Below are positions 35,359 through 44,669 of a stretch of DNA of 64,000 nt, in pieces (within the stretch, counting starts at the first letter, position 1; every line of letters begins with the position of its first letter). The stretch is from Bradyrhizobium sp. (GTDB lineage Bacteria; Pseudomonadota; Alphaproteobacteria; Rhizobiales; Xanthobacteraceae). The stretch is from positions 1 to 64,000 of the forward strand of contig JAQGKC010000109.1 of assembly GCA_028290305.1 (NCBI GenBank), in the 5' to 3' direction. The notes beneath the pieces were generated by a model, which was not told the DNA's origin, made no database searches, and was given only the letters and a program-made list of their open reading frames with translations. The translations under genes and the position numbers were made by a program.

Positions 35359-36684
35359 ATGCAACAGGCCGCCGCGCCCAAAGTCAGCTTTGTCTCACTC
35401 GGTTGCCCCAAGGCGCTGGTGGATTCCGAGCGCATCATTACACGGCTGCGCGCGGAAGGCTACGAACTGGCGCGCAAGCACGATGGCGCCGATCTCGTCA
35501 TCGTCAACACCTGCGGCTTTCTCGACAGCGCCAAACAGGAATCGCTCGGCGCCATCGGCGAAGCGATGGCCGAGAACGGCAAGGTGATCGTGACCGGCTG
35601 CATGGGCGCGGAACCCGAGCAGATCGAGGCAGCCTATCCCGGCGTGCTGTCGATCACGGGACCGCAGCAATATGAAAGCGTGCTCGATGCGGTACATCGC
35701 GCGCTGCCGCCGGTCCACAATCCGCATCTCGATCTGGTGCCGCCGCAGGGCATCAAGCTGACGCCGCGGCATTACGCCTATTTGAAGATTTCCGAAGGCT
35801 GCAATAACCGCTGCAGCTTCTGCATCATCCCGAAGCTGCGCGGCGATCTGGTGTCGCGCCCGGCCAATGATGTGCTGCGCGAGGCGGAGAAGCTGGTCAG
35901 CGCCGGCGTCAGGGAATTGCTGGTCATCTCGCAGGACACGTCGGCGTATGGCGTCGATTTGAAATATGCCGCGAGCCCGTGGAAGGACCGTGACGTCCGC
36001 GCGAAGTTTTTTGATCTGGCAAACGAGCTCGGCGAATTCGGCGCCTGGGTCCGGCTGCAATATGTCTATCCCTACCCGCATGTCGATGAAGTCATCGGCC
36101 TGATGACGCACGGCAAGATTTTGCCCTATCTCGATATTCCGTTTCAGCACGCGAGCCCGGAAATCCTCAAGCAGATGAAGCGCCCCGCAGCGCAGGACAA
36201 AACCTTGGCGCGGATCAAGAGATGGCGCGAGGAATGCCCTGAGCTTACGCTGCGCTCCACGTTCATCGTTGGCTTTCCAGGCGAAACCGATTCCGATTTT
36301 GCGTATTTGCTCGACTGGCTCGAGGAAGCCGAGATCGATCGCGTCGGCTGCTTCAAATACGAACCGGTCGCAGGCGCTTCGTCGAACGCGCTCGGTCATC
36401 CCGTGCCTGAGGACGTCAAGCAGGAGCGCTGGAATGCGCTGATGGCGCGGCAGCAAAAGATTTCCGCACGGCGCCTGAAGCGCAAGGTCGGCACCCGGCA
36501 GCAGATCATCATCGACGAGGTCGGCCCTACCGTATCGAAGGGCCGCTCGAAAGCGGACGCGCCGCAGATCGATGGCGCGGTCTATGTCTCGAGCCACCGT
36601 CCGCTGCGCGTCGGCGAGATCGTCACCGCGAAAATCGAGCGCGCGGACCAATACGATCTGCACGGCAGCGTCGCGGGCTTTTGA
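35359..36684 (+). CDS. rimO: Ribosomal protein S12 methylthiotransferase RimO
   Basis: The product is 441 residues from the ATG at 35359. N-terminal cluster cysteines are C16, C52 and C81; the radical-SAM site is C148-NNR-C152-SF-C155 in [15 protein letters not shown]-terminal TRAM domain ends the protein. It adds a methylthio group to the conserved Asp of ribosomal protein S12. Divergent from nasT, with 111 bases between. A strong terminator follows at 36845. Confidence 0.95.
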   Translation: MQQAAAPKVSFVSLGCPKALVDSERIITRLRAEGYELARKHDGADLVIVNTCGFLDSAKQESLGAIGEAMAENGKVIVTGCMGAEPEQIEAAYPGVLSITGPQQYESVLDAVHRALPPVHNPHLDLVPPQGIKLTPRHYAYLKISEGCNNRCSFCIIPKLRGDLVSRPANDVLREAEKLVSAGVRELLVISQDTSAYGVDLKYAASPWKDRDVRAKFFDLANELGEFGAWVRLQYVYPYPHVDEVIGLMTHGKILPYLDIPFQHASPEILKQMKRPAAQDKTLARIKRWREECPELTLRSTFIVGFPGETDSDFAYLLDWLEEAEIDRVGCFKYEPVAGASSNALGHPVPEDVKQERWNALMARQQKISARRLKRKVGTRQQIIIDEVGPTVSKGRSKADAPQIDGAVYVSSHRPLRVGEIVTAKIERADQYDLHGSVAGF

Positions 36685-36844
36685 CCGTCAGCTCTTGACA
36701 GAGCCAGCACTTCGGCTGTATGGCCGCGTCATGACATTCACCCGGACCCAACTTCGCGCAGCTTTCCGTCGTCGCTCGTTCGACGATGATGGGTCGCGCC
36801 GTGTCCGACGACAGAGCTGAACAGATAAAATCAGCAACGTTTTT

Positions 36845-36885
36845 CGAGAAGGCCGCACCCGCAAAGTGCGGCCTTCTCGCGTTTT
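36845..36885 (+). terminator. Rho-independent terminator downstream of rimO
   Basis: CGAGAAGGCCGCAC (36845-36858) and GTGCGGCCTTCTCG (36866-36879) are perfect 14-bp arms around a 7-base loop, followed by CGTTTT. It is 160 bases past the rimO stop and 35 before the aminotransferase start. Confidence 0.85.
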
Positions 36886-36919
36886 GACCGGCTTTTCCAA
36901 TCTACTGCAGGAGTCTGAC

Positions 36920-38116
36920 ATGACTATCGCCACCCATCCGTTCGACGCATTGATGGACATCACGGCGCGCCCCTCGACCGTATTCGTCAAAGGCGAAGGT
37001 TCATGGCTGTGGGATGACGACGGCAAGCGTTATCTCGATTTCATACAAGGGTGGGCGGTCAATTGCCTCGGCCACTCGCCGCCATGTGTTGTCGAAGCGC
37101 TCGTGGAGCAGGCAAAGCTTCTGCTGACGCCGAGCCCGGCTTTTTACAACGCACCCAGCCTCAAGCTGGCAAAGGCGTTGGTCGATCACAGTTGCTTCGA
37201 CCAGGTGTTCTTCACCAATTCGGGCGCGGAAGCCAACGAAGGCGCCATCAAGCTGGCTCGGAAATACGGCGCGCTGCATCGTAACGGCGCCCATGAGATC
37301 ATCACGTTCGAAGGTGGTTTCCACGGCAGGACGCTGGCGACGATGTCGGCGTCCGGCAAGAAAGCCTTCGAACCCTTGTTCGAACCCAAGGTGTCGGGGT
37401 TTCCAAAAGCCCGCCTGAACAATCTCGCCTCGGTGAAACAGCTGATCAACGACAAGACCGTCGGCCTGATGCTGGAGCCGATCCAGGGTGAAGCCGGCGT
37501 CTGGGCTGCAACGGATCAGTTCCTGCGCGGTCTGCGATCCTTGACCCACGAGCACGGCTTGCCGCTGATCTTCGATGAAATCCAAACCGGCATGGGCCGC
37601 ACCGGAAAACTGTTCCACTACGAACACGCCGAAATCGAGCCTGACATCATGACTCTCGGCAAGGGAATCGGCGGAGGCGTGCCGCTGGCCGCCTTACTGG
37701 CGACCGAGGCCGCCTCATGTTTCGAATACGGCGACCAGGGCGGCACCTTCAACGGCAATCCGCTGATGTGTGCAGCCGGGCTCGCCGTTCTGCAGCATGT
37801 CGGCCAGTCCCGGTTTCTGAAATCGGTGACCGATACCGGACTATATCTGGCGAGCGAGCTGCAGCGCATTTCGGCGCGGCATGGTCTTGGCGAAGTCCGT
37901 GGCAGAGGGCTGTTGCTGGCGCTCGATTTGAAACGCCCGATCGGCGCTTCGATCGTCGCGTACGCGTTTGAAGGTGGCGTGCTGCTCAACGCGCCGCAAC
38001 CGGACGCGCTACGCTTCATGCCGACACTCAACGTGACGCAAGGCGAAATCGCCGAAATGATCGATGGGCTCGACGCGATCCTGATGAAAATGGGCGTCGC
38101 AAGATGCGTCGCGTAG
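36920..38116 (+). CDS. Class III aminotransferase, acetylornithine type (ArgD-like)
   Basis: The product is 398 residues from the ATG at 36920, with GCAGGAG upstream. It has [18 protein letters not shown] (~100-117), FEGGFHGRT, the acidic [16 protein letters not shown] (Asp219) and the PLP lysine K248 in [14 protein letters not shown]. The family transfers an amino group from acetylornithine, ornithine or related omega-amino acids to 2-oxoglutarate. The ArgD-type sequence fits arginine synthesis, but no arg gene is adjacent, so it may be a second copy. Confidence 0.88.
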   Translation: MTIATHPFDALMDITARPSTVFVKGEGSWLWDDDGKRYLDFIQGWAVNCLGHSPPCVVEALVEQAKLLLTPSPAFYNAPSLKLAKALVDHSCFDQVFFTNSGAEANEGAIKLARKYGALHRNGAHEIITFEGGFHGRTLATMSASGKKAFEPLFEPKVSGFPKARLNNLASVKQLINDKTVGLMLEPIQGEAGVWAATDQFLRGLRSLTHEHGLPLIFDEIQTGMGRTGKLFHYEHAEIEPDIMTLGKGIGGGVPLAALLATEAASCFEYGDQGGTFNGNPLMCAAGLAVLQHVGQSRFLKSVTDTGLYLASELQRISARHGLGEVRGRGLLLALDLKRPIGASIVAYAFEGGVLLNAPQPDALRFMPTLNVTQGEIAEMIDGLDAILMKMGVARCVA

Positions 38117-38145
38117 ACCGTCCCGGCGCGGGACACCCGCGGAGT

Positions 38146-39120
38146 TTATGGCCTCAAGATCGCGGCACCCGTCGTCGCGCGCGACTCTAGATCGATATGC
38201 GCCTTGGCCACATCCTTCAGCGCGTAGGCGTGGTTGATCGGCACGTGAAGTTTGCCGTTGATGACGGCGGCGAACAGCGTGTCGGCGCCCTCGAGCAGGT
38301 CCGAACGCTCGCCGACGTAATCGTTGAGCTTTGGCCGTGTGGCGAACAGTGAGCCGTGATTATTAAGCTCGGCAATCGAAAACGGCGGCACCGGACCCGA
38401 CGCATTGCCGAAACTCACGAACAATCCGCGCGGCTTCAGGCAGGACAGCGAACCCGGAAAAGTGGTCTTGCCGACGCCATCATAGACGACGTCGCAAAGT
38501 TCGTTGCGGCTGATTTGTTTGACGCGCGCGACGAAATCTTCGTCGTTGTAGAGGATGACATAATCGCAGCCATTGGCGAGCGCGATGTCGGCCTTCGCTT
38601 TGGAACCAACGGTGCCGATAACATGCGCGCCGAGCGCCTTGGCCCATTGGCACGCGAGCAGCCCGATGCCGCCCGCGGCTGCGTGAATCAAAACCCGATG
38701 TCCCGGCTCGACCTTGAAGGTCTTGTGCAGGAGGTACCAGACCGTCAGCCCCTTCAGCATCAGGACAGCGCCCTGCTCGTAGGTGATGTGGTCGGGCAGC
38801 TTGACCAGCTTCTCCCACGGGATGTTACGTTCGCTGGCGTAGGCGCCGAGATTGAAATAATAGGCGACGCGATCACCGGGATGAAAATTGGTGACGCCGG
38901 GCCCAACCGCCACGACTTCGCCGGCAGCTTCATTGCCGGCGATGAACGGCAGTTCCGGCGCCTTGTAGAGACCGGTGCGATAGTAAACATCGATGAAGTT
39001 CAGGCCGACGGCATGCTGGCGGATACGAACCTCGCCGGCTCCCGGCGGGGGCACGTCGATAGCTTCGTAAACCAGGGCTTCCGGACCCCCTACCTTGTGC
39101 ACACGCACGGCCTTGGTCAT
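38146..39120 (-). CDS. NADPH:quinone oxidoreductase (zeta-crystallin family)
   Basis: The product is 324 residues from ATG 39120. It has the GroES-like first part (EVRIRQHAVGLNFIDVYYRTGLY), the NADPH loop HAAAGGIGLLACQWAKALGAHVIG, VYDGVGKTTF and the quinone-site region. It carries no zinc-ligand cysteines, as usual for this branch. It reduces quinones by one or two electrons and protects against redox cycling. Convergent with the aminotransferase gene. Confidence 0.9.
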   Translation of the reverse strand: MTKAVRVHKVGGPEALVYEAIDVPPPGAGEVRIRQHAVGLNFIDVYYRTGLYKAPELPFIAGNEAAGEVVAVGPGVTNFHPGDRVAYYFNLGAYASERNIPWEKLVKLPDHITYEQGAVLMLKGLTVWYLLHKTFKVEPGHRVLIHAAAGGIGLLACQWAKALGAHVIGTVGSKAKADIALANGCDYVILYNDEDFVARVKQISRNELCDVVYDGVGKTTFPGSLSCLKPRGLFVSFGNASGPVPPFSIAELNNHGSLFATRPKLNDYVGERSDLLEGADTLFAAVINGKLHVPINHAYALKDVAKAHIDLESRATTGAAILRP

Positions 39121-39222
39121 ATCGGATTCTCCCTTAAAATTTTCCCGGCATTCTCTTGAAACCAAGCGAAAGCCATCGAGGCCGCGTTGTCAACCGATGG
39201 CCGCGAAAACGTCTCGGATGGC

Positions 39223-39948
39223 CTAGTTGATGGTGTGTTTTCGATTGCGTTTGGCGAGCACATTGAAGAACTCGACCGCGGCCGAAAACGCGATGGCAAA
39301 ATAGATATAGCCGCGCGGGATATGAAACTTGAATCCGTCCGCGACCAGCGCAACCCCGATCAGCACCAGAAACGCCAGCGCCAGCATCTTGGTGGTCGGA
39401 TGTTCCGCCACAAATCTCGCGACCGGACCGGACGATACGTACATGATGATGCAAGCGATGACGACGGCTGCGATCATGATTTGAAGATCCTGCGCCATGC
39501 CGATCGCGGTGATGATCGAATCCAGCGAGAACACCATATCGATGATGATGATCTGGATAATCACCCAGAAGAACGCGCTCGCCCTTGGGGCAGCATCGCT
39601 CTGTGGATCGTGTGCCTCCACTTCGGTATGAATTTCGTGGGTCGCCTTCGCGATCAGAAACAGTCCGCCGCCGATCAGAATGATGTCGCGCCAGGAAAAG
39701 GCGATGCCTTTCACGGTGAGAACCGTCTCGGTCAGGCCGATCAGCCACACCAGCAGGCTGAGCAGCAGGATGCGAAACAGCAGCGCCAGCGCAAGTCCGA
39801 TTTGCCGCGCGCGCTTTGCCTGCGCTTGCGGGATACGCGAGACGATGACCGACAGAAAAATAACATTGTCGATGCCGAGAACGATTTCGAGCGCCGTCAG
39901 GGTCAACAACGCCGCCCACGCTTCCGGGCTGGTCCACAACTCGATCAT
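39223..39948 (-). CDS. TerC-family membrane protein
   Basis: The product is 241 residues from the ATG at 39948, which overlaps the pcsA stop (ATGA). About seven membrane helices are seen; conserved acidic motifs are EIVLGIDNVIFLSVI near the start and IDMVFSLDSIITAIGM in the middle. The family handles metal ions such as manganese, in part at protein export. It is cotranscribed with phosphatidylcholine synthase. The longer upstream reading is the other frame of pcsA. Confidence 0.9.
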   Translation of the reverse strand: MIELWTSPEAWAALLTLTALEIVLGIDNVIFLSVIVSRIPQAQAKRARQIGLALALLFRILLLSLLVWLIGLTETVLTVKGIAFSWRDIILIGGGLFLIAKATHEIHTEVEAHDPQSDAAPRASAFFWVIIQIIIIDMVFSLDSIITAIGMAQDLQIMIAAVVIACIIMYVSSGPVARFVAEHPTTKMLALAFLVLIGVALVADGFKFHIPRGYIYFAIAFSAAVEFFNVLAKRNRKHTIN

Positions 39949-40679
39949 GCGTTGAACGATCTTGCGAGCCGGATCGCGGCATCGCTTCCCACGATGTAGG
40001 CGGCGATCGCGCAAAGCCCGATGGTTATCGGCGCGCCGGCATCGAAATCGCTCGCCAACGTGATGATTGCGAGCACCGCCCAGACGGCGAGCAGCGTCAA
40101 TGTGAGCCCGCGCAGGCGCACCACGCGTACCGGGTGAAGGACGTGAAAAGGAACGAACGTCAGAGCGATCAGAACGGCGACACAAAGGCTGGAAAGCGCC
40201 GGCGGCAAATGCAGCAGGAACAGATAGAATGCCGCCGCGTTCCACAACGCCGGAAATCCACGAAAATGATTATCCGCGGTCTTCATCCGGCGATCGGCGA
40301 AATACAGCGCACCCGACACGACAATGCCCGCGCCCAGAAGCGGCGCCGCCAACGGCAACAACAGACCGCTTGCGGTGATCGCATAGGCCGGCACGAAGAC
40401 ATAAGTGACGAAATCGACCACGAGATCGAGCACCTCGCCCGACCAGTTCGGCTGCACGCGCATGACATCCAGCCGCCGTGCGATCGGGCCGTCGATCGCG
40501 TCGATCACCAGAGCGGCCCCAAGCCAGCCGAACATCGCCGCCCAATGCTCGCGTACGGCCTCAAGCAGCGCGATCAAGGCGATGCCTGCCCCCAACGCAG
40601 TAAAGATATGCACGGAAAACGCGGCGGCCCGTGTTACCGGCGATGCCGACGAAGAATCCTGTTGGTTTGCCTGGTCCAT
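39945..40679 (-). CDS. pcsA: Phosphatidylcholine synthase
   Basis: The product is 244 residues. The CDP-alcohol phosphotransferase motif reads DAIDGPIARRLDV ... SGEVLDLVVDFVTYVFVPA with its Asp residues. About eight membrane helices are present. It joins choline to CDP-diacylglycerol in the inner membrane, the one-step route to phosphatidylcholine in rhizobia. The start is set at the ATG at 40679; a GTG at 40718 would add 13 residues. Overlaps terC by four bases. Confidence 0.88.
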   Translation of the reverse strand: MDQANQQDSSSASPVTRAAAFSVHIFTALGAGIALIALLEAVREHWAAMFGWLGAALVIDAIDGPIARRLDVMRVQPNWSGEVLDLVVDFVTYVFVPAYAITASGLLLPLAAPLLGAGIVVSGALYFADRRMKTADNHFRGFPALWNAAAFYLFLLHLPPALSSLCVAVLIALTFVPFHVLHPVRVVRLRGLTLTLLAVWAVLAIITLASDFDAGAPITIGLCAIAAYIVGSDAAIRLARSFNA

Positions 40680-40812
40680 CTGGCCGGCAGTGCTATCAGG
40701 AATCGCCTTGATTTGCACATCAGCTGTTGCGGCGTTCCGCCGCGCAAATCGGTGGAAAACCGAGCTTTGATGCGGGCTTGAAAATGCCGGCGGGAACGTC
40801 AATTGTCCCGAT

Positions 40813-42012
40813 ATGAACGATGCATCAGCCCCCTTCGACGTCGCCGTGATCGGCGGCGGACCAGCCGGACTTGTGGCGGCGATCGCGCTGGCGCAAACCG
40901 GCGCCAACACGGCCGTCATCGCCCGCCGTGCGCCTTATGCCGACAATCGCACCACGGCGCTGCTGGGCGGTTCCGTCGATTTTTTGCAAGCGTTGGACGT
41001 CTGGTCGCACTGCGAGGACAAGGCGGCGGCATTAAAGACGATGCGCCTGGTCGACGATACCGGACGCCTGATCCGCGCGCCGGAGGTCAGGTTTTCATCC
41101 GATGAAATCGGCCTCGACCAGTTCGGCTACAACATCGAAAATCGCGCACTGATGACAGCGCTGGAAGAACGTGCGGCGCAGCTTCCGGAACTGACCCGGT
41201 TCGACGACGAGGCCGATGCGATCAGCCCGGAAAACGCTGATGTCGCCATTCGTACCCGGCAAGGCCAGTCACTGTCTGCGCGCCTTGTGGTCGGCGCCGA
41301 CGGCAGGCAATCGCTCTGCCGCGAGGCTACCGGCATCGAGGTCAGGCGCCGCGAACTCGATCAGGCCGCGCTGACCTTCAACATCGGCCATTCGCGGCCG
41401 CATCGAAATATTTCCACCGAGTTTCATACGCCACAGGGTCCGTGTGTTTTCGTGCCCTTGCCCGGCAACCGCTGCAGCGTGGTGTGGGTCAGGACACCCA
41501 AGGAAGCTGAACGGCTGATCGCGTTGACCGACGATGAGTTGTCCGAGGCCGCGGAAACGCAGTCGCACTCCATTCTCGGCCGTATTCGTGTCGAACCCGG
41601 GCGTCATTTGTTTCCGCTTGCGATCGAGCAGCCCAGACAATTCGCTCAGCACCGCATCGCGCTGGTCGGCGAAGCTGCGCATGTGCTGCCGCCGATCGGC
41701 GCGCAGGGCCTGAACATGGGGCTGCGCGATGCCGCCGATATCGCCGACATCGTGCGGGACGCGATGGCGGCAGGCGAAGACCCCGGCGCGCCGCAAGTGC
41801 TTAGGCGTTACGGTTCGGCCCGGCGCGCCGATGTCAGCAGCCGGACCTTTGTCATCGACATGGCGAACCGCACGCTACTCAGCAATTTCTGGCCGATGCA
41901 GTCCCTGCGCGCAGCCGGTCTGCATTTGATCGGTTCGATCGGGCCGCTCCGCCGTATCGCCATGCGCGAAGGTCTGGCGCCATCGTGGCGCTCCACGCGG
42001 CGGGTTATCTAG
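40813..42012 (+). CDS. UbiH/UbiF-family FAD-dependent hydroxylase
   Basis: The product is 399 residues. It has dinucleotide fold VIGGGPAGLVAAIAL, the DG motif VVGADGRQS, and the GD-like motif ALVGEAAHVLPPIGAQGLNMGLRDAADIA. This family hydroxylates the ring of ubiquinone precursors. Position of hydroxylation cannot be decided from sequence alone. Divergent from pcsA by 133 bases and convergent with the AEC transporter. Confidence 0.88.
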   Translation: MNDASAPFDVAVIGGGPAGLVAAIALAQTGANTAVIARRAPYADNRTTALLGGSVDFLQALDVWSHCEDKAAALKTMRLVDDTGRLIRAPEVRFSSDEIGLDQFGYNIENRALMTALEERAAQLPELTRFDDEADAISPENADVAIRTRQGQSLSARLVVGADGRQSLCREATGIEVRRRELDQAALTFNIGHSRPHRNISTEFHTPQGPCVFVPLPGNRCSVVWVRTPKEAERLIALTDDELSEAAETQSHSILGRIRVEPGRHLFPLAIEQPRQFAQHRIALVGEAAHVLPPIGAQGLNMGLRDAADIADIVRDAMAAGEDPGAPQVLRRYGSARRADVSSRTFVIDMANRTLLSNFWPMQSLRAAGLHLIGSIGPLRRIAMREGLAPSWRSTRRVI

Positions 42013-42016
42013 GGTT

Positions 42017-42970
42017 TCAGGGAAACACCAGCCGGCCGGTCTGCAACAGCCACATCACGCTGGTGAGCGTGATGACGGAGGCAAACGTTCCAATCAGCAC
42101 GGCTACCGATGCGGGCTCGATCCAGGCATCGTTTTGCCGGGCGATCACGAACACATTCAGCGCCGGCGGCAGCGATGCCATCAGCACCGCGATAGCCGCC
42201 CATGGCTGCGCGAACGGTCCCAGCAATAACATCAATCCGAAAACGACGAGCGGATGGATCAGGAGCTTGACCGCGATGACCCCGGGGACTTCCCAGGGCA
42301 CACGGCCGAACGGGCGCAGCGCCACCGTCACTCCGAGCACAAACAGCGCCACCGGCGCCGCGGCATTTTGCAGAAACAGCAGCATATTGTCGATCGCGAC
42401 CGGTGGATGGAGGTGGAGCGCCGCCGCCAACGCTCCGGCACAGGCTGACATGATCAGCGGATTGAAAACGATCTGCCGCACCACGAGACCGATGGTATGC
42501 AGCCAGTGCCGTTGCTTGCCGTCGCTGAGCGCGATCAGCAGCGGCACGATCGAAAACAGAAAGATGCTGTCGCAGCAGAAGATCAACGCGGTCGGCGCGG
42601 CGGCCTTCGAGCCGAACACGGCCAATGCGAGGCCAGGTCCCATATAGCCGATATTGCCGTAGCCGCCGGAAAGACCCGCCAGGGTCGCCTCGCGCAACGA
42701 CAATCGTCCGATCAACCGGCCGGCCAGCATGGCGAGGACGAACGCGATGGTGGTTCCGAGGGTGGTCGCAACCAGGAACGGTGGGTTGTTGAGTTCCGCA
42801 AACGGCGTCTTGGCCATGATTCCGAACAGCAGCGCCGGCAGCGAAACATAGAGCAGGAAGAAGTTCATCCACGCTAGACCCTGCTCCGGGAGACCCTTGG
42901 CCCTGCCACAGGCGAAGCCGATGAAGATCAGGCCGAAATACGGCACTGCGAGATTGAGAATATCGACCAT
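42017..42970 (-). CDS. AEC-family transporter
   Basis: The product is 317 residues with ten predicted membrane helices in two inverted halves. Family blocks are VPYFGLIFIGFACGRAKGL, SGGYGNIGYMGPGLAL and PALNVFVIARQ. AEC proteins export auxin-like or malonate-type organic acids. No regulatory or catabolic partner lies next to it. Confidence 0.88.
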   Translation of the reverse strand: MVDILNLAVPYFGLIFIGFACGRAKGLPEQGLAWMNFFLLYVSLPALLFGIMAKTPFAELNNPPFLVATTLGTTIAFVLAMLAGRLIGRLSLREATLAGLSGGYGNIGYMGPGLALAVFGSKAAAPTALIFCCDSIFLFSIVPLLIALSDGKQRHWLHTIGLVVRQIVFNPLIMSACAGALAAALHLHPPVAIDNMLLFLQNAAAPVALFVLGVTVALRPFGRVPWEVPGVIAVKLLIHPLVVFGLMLLLGPFAQPWAAIAVLMASLPPALNVFVIARQNDAWIEPASVAVLIGTFASVITLTSVMWLLQTGRLVFP

Positions 42971-43094
42971 GGGGGGAAGCGTCTTTTTCTTGGTTGTTGG
43001 CCCCGACCGGGCCGACGGACGGAGCAGCCGCGCAACGGTTAATTCGGCGGTTTGCCTCTAGCATCGGCCACAATCATGGTCTATTCGACGAGAT

Positions 43095-43427
43095 ATGACT
43101 AAAACGCGCACCGCTAAATTCCAGATCGGACAGATCGTCCGTCACCGGATCTTTTCGTTCCGGGGCGTGATCTTCGATATCGATCCGGAGTTCAACAATA
43201 CCGAGGAATGGTGGTTGTCGATCCCCGAGGAAGTCCGGCCTCACAAGGATCAGCCGTTCTATCATCTGCTCGCCGAGAATTCAGAATCCGAATACGTCGC
43301 CTACGTCTCCGAACAGAATCTGCTGCCCGACGATTCAGGAGAGCCGATCCGGCATTCGCAGGTCGCCGAGATTTTCGTGAAGGACAAGTCGGGCGGCTAT
43401 CGGCCCCGGAACCCCTCGCTGAATTAA
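43095..43427 (+). CDS. hspQ: Heat shock protein HspQ
   Basis: The product is 110 residues. The sequence carries KFQIGQIVRHRIFSFRGVIFDIDPEF, then EEWWLSIP and PFYHLLAEN, and VAYVSEQNLLPDDSGEPIRH, all typical of HspQ. In enterobacteria it enhances Lon protease and binds hemimethylated DNA (known from the family). The C-terminal tail is basic. Confidence 0.92.
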   Translation: MTKTRTAKFQIGQIVRHRIFSFRGVIFDIDPEFNNTEEWWLSIPEEVRPHKDQPFYHLLAENSESEYVAYVSEQNLLPDDSGEPIRHSQVAEIFVKDKSGGYRPRNPSLN

Positions 43428-43555
43428 AGAGCGAGTCATCCGCGAAATCCGAGACCGGAGCAACGGCCCTCCCCGCTTCGCGCGGAGTTTATCATCGGGC
43501 GCGCATTCGCGCGACCCGTTGGCTCCATGCGGGCTACAAGCGATCTTCACTCAGT

Positions 43556-43585
43556 AAAAAAGGCGCTCGATCCGAGCGCCTTTTT
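43556..43585. terminator. Bidirectional terminator between hspQ and the IalB-like gene
   Basis: GGCGCTCG (43562-43569) and CGAGCGCC (43573-43580) form an 8-bp stem with a three-base loop, flanked by an A-run on the left and a T-run on the right. It can end transcription from both sides; it lies 28 bases after the IalB-like stop. Confidence 0.85.
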
Positions 43586-43613
43586 GGTTTGGCGATAAAG
43601 AACCGCCTGCTTC

Positions 43614-44444
43614 TTACTTCGCAGCCGGATTGGCCGCAGCGCCAGCAGCGGGCTGGGCCGGCTGGGTGGCCTCGAGCTTCTTGCGCGCTTCCTCAGCGCG
43701 TTTCTGCAACTCTTCCTGCAGCTTCTTCTGGGTTTCTTCGAACACCTTCGGGTCGGTCGGCGGACCGTCATAGGCTTTGGCGAAATCGCCGAGCGGCAGC
43801 GGCAGAGTGAGTGGCGCGCCGTTGGAGTTGATCGCCTGAACCACCAAGTTCTGCCCCTTCTTCATATTCGCGAGCAGTTCCGGGGTCACCTCGTAGTCCG
43901 ACATGCAGCCATTGGCGAAGCAGATCACATAGGGGCTTTGCGCGGGAGGGTTGTTGTCGACGATCACACGGGTGCCGTGAACCAGCTGCATGCCCAGCGG
44001 AAGCGTGACGCGCAGGATCTTCTTCGGCTCGCCTTCGGGCTCGATGATAACGGCTGCGATGACCGGCTGGCCGGATTCGATGCGTCCATCCTTGCCGGTG
44101 AAGCAAACCTGCTTGGCGTTGGCATCCTGGCCCTTCAGGCAGAACTTGGTCCAGGGCGCGTAGATCAGCTGAGGAATCTGCTGATCCGGGGGCTGGCCGC
44201 CCGCCGCAGGAGGGGCGCCAGCAGCGGCCGGTGGCGGAGCCTGCTGAGCGGTCGGTGCGGGCGCGGGAGCGGCCTTCTGTGCAGCCCTTGGCGCAGCCTT
44301 GGCCTTGGGCGCAGCGGGCGCCGGAGCCGGGGCTTGAGCCTGAACGCCAGGAGCAATTAAGGACGCCGTCAGCGCTGTTGCCGCCAACACGGCGAAAAGC
44401 CGCCCACGCGGCCGGACCGGCGCGGCCAAGATACGGAAATTCAT
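43614..44444 (-). CDS. Invasion-associated locus B (IalB) family protein
   Basis: The product is 276 residues from the ATG at 44444. Signal peptide ~1-38 is followed by a long Ala/Pro/Lys linker (to ~90), then the IalB domain with paired cysteines (TKFCLKGQ, KQVCFTGK, YVICFANGCMSDYEV), and a Gln/Lys/Glu coiled-coil tail (VFEETQKKLQEELQKRAEEARKKLE). Family members are periplasmic or outer-membrane associated. The tail is longer than typical and may bind another envelope protein. Confidence 0.9.
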   Translation of the reverse strand: MNFRILAAPVRPRGRLFAVLAATALTASLIAPGVQAQAPAPAPAAPKAKAAPRAAQKAAPAPAPTAQQAPPPAAAGAPPAAGGQPPDQQIPQLIYAPWTKFCLKGQDANAKQVCFTGKDGRIESGQPVIAAVIIEPEGEPKKILRVTLPLGMQLVHGTRVIVDNNPPAQSPYVICFANGCMSDYEVTPELLANMKKGQNLVVQAINSNGAPLTLPLPLGDFAKAYDGPPTDPKVFEETQKKLQEELQKRAEEARKKLEATQPAQPAAGAAANPAAK

Positions 44445-44669
44445 TGCGGAAAACCCTTTCTGAACGGAAGCGCCCGAAACCGCTGCAGGCACCGACACCT
44501 AGCCGTTTTGGGCGGCTGTCTCCTTGCCAATTGAGGCGGATACGTGACAGGCCCTGCCGTCTTGGTCAATTGCCCGCCTTCATACAGCGGCGTGCGAAAA
44601 GATCAATGCCGACAAGCATCTTTGGCGCGTATTCGGGCCGGATCCTGACGGCTGTGATAAAACTTCATC

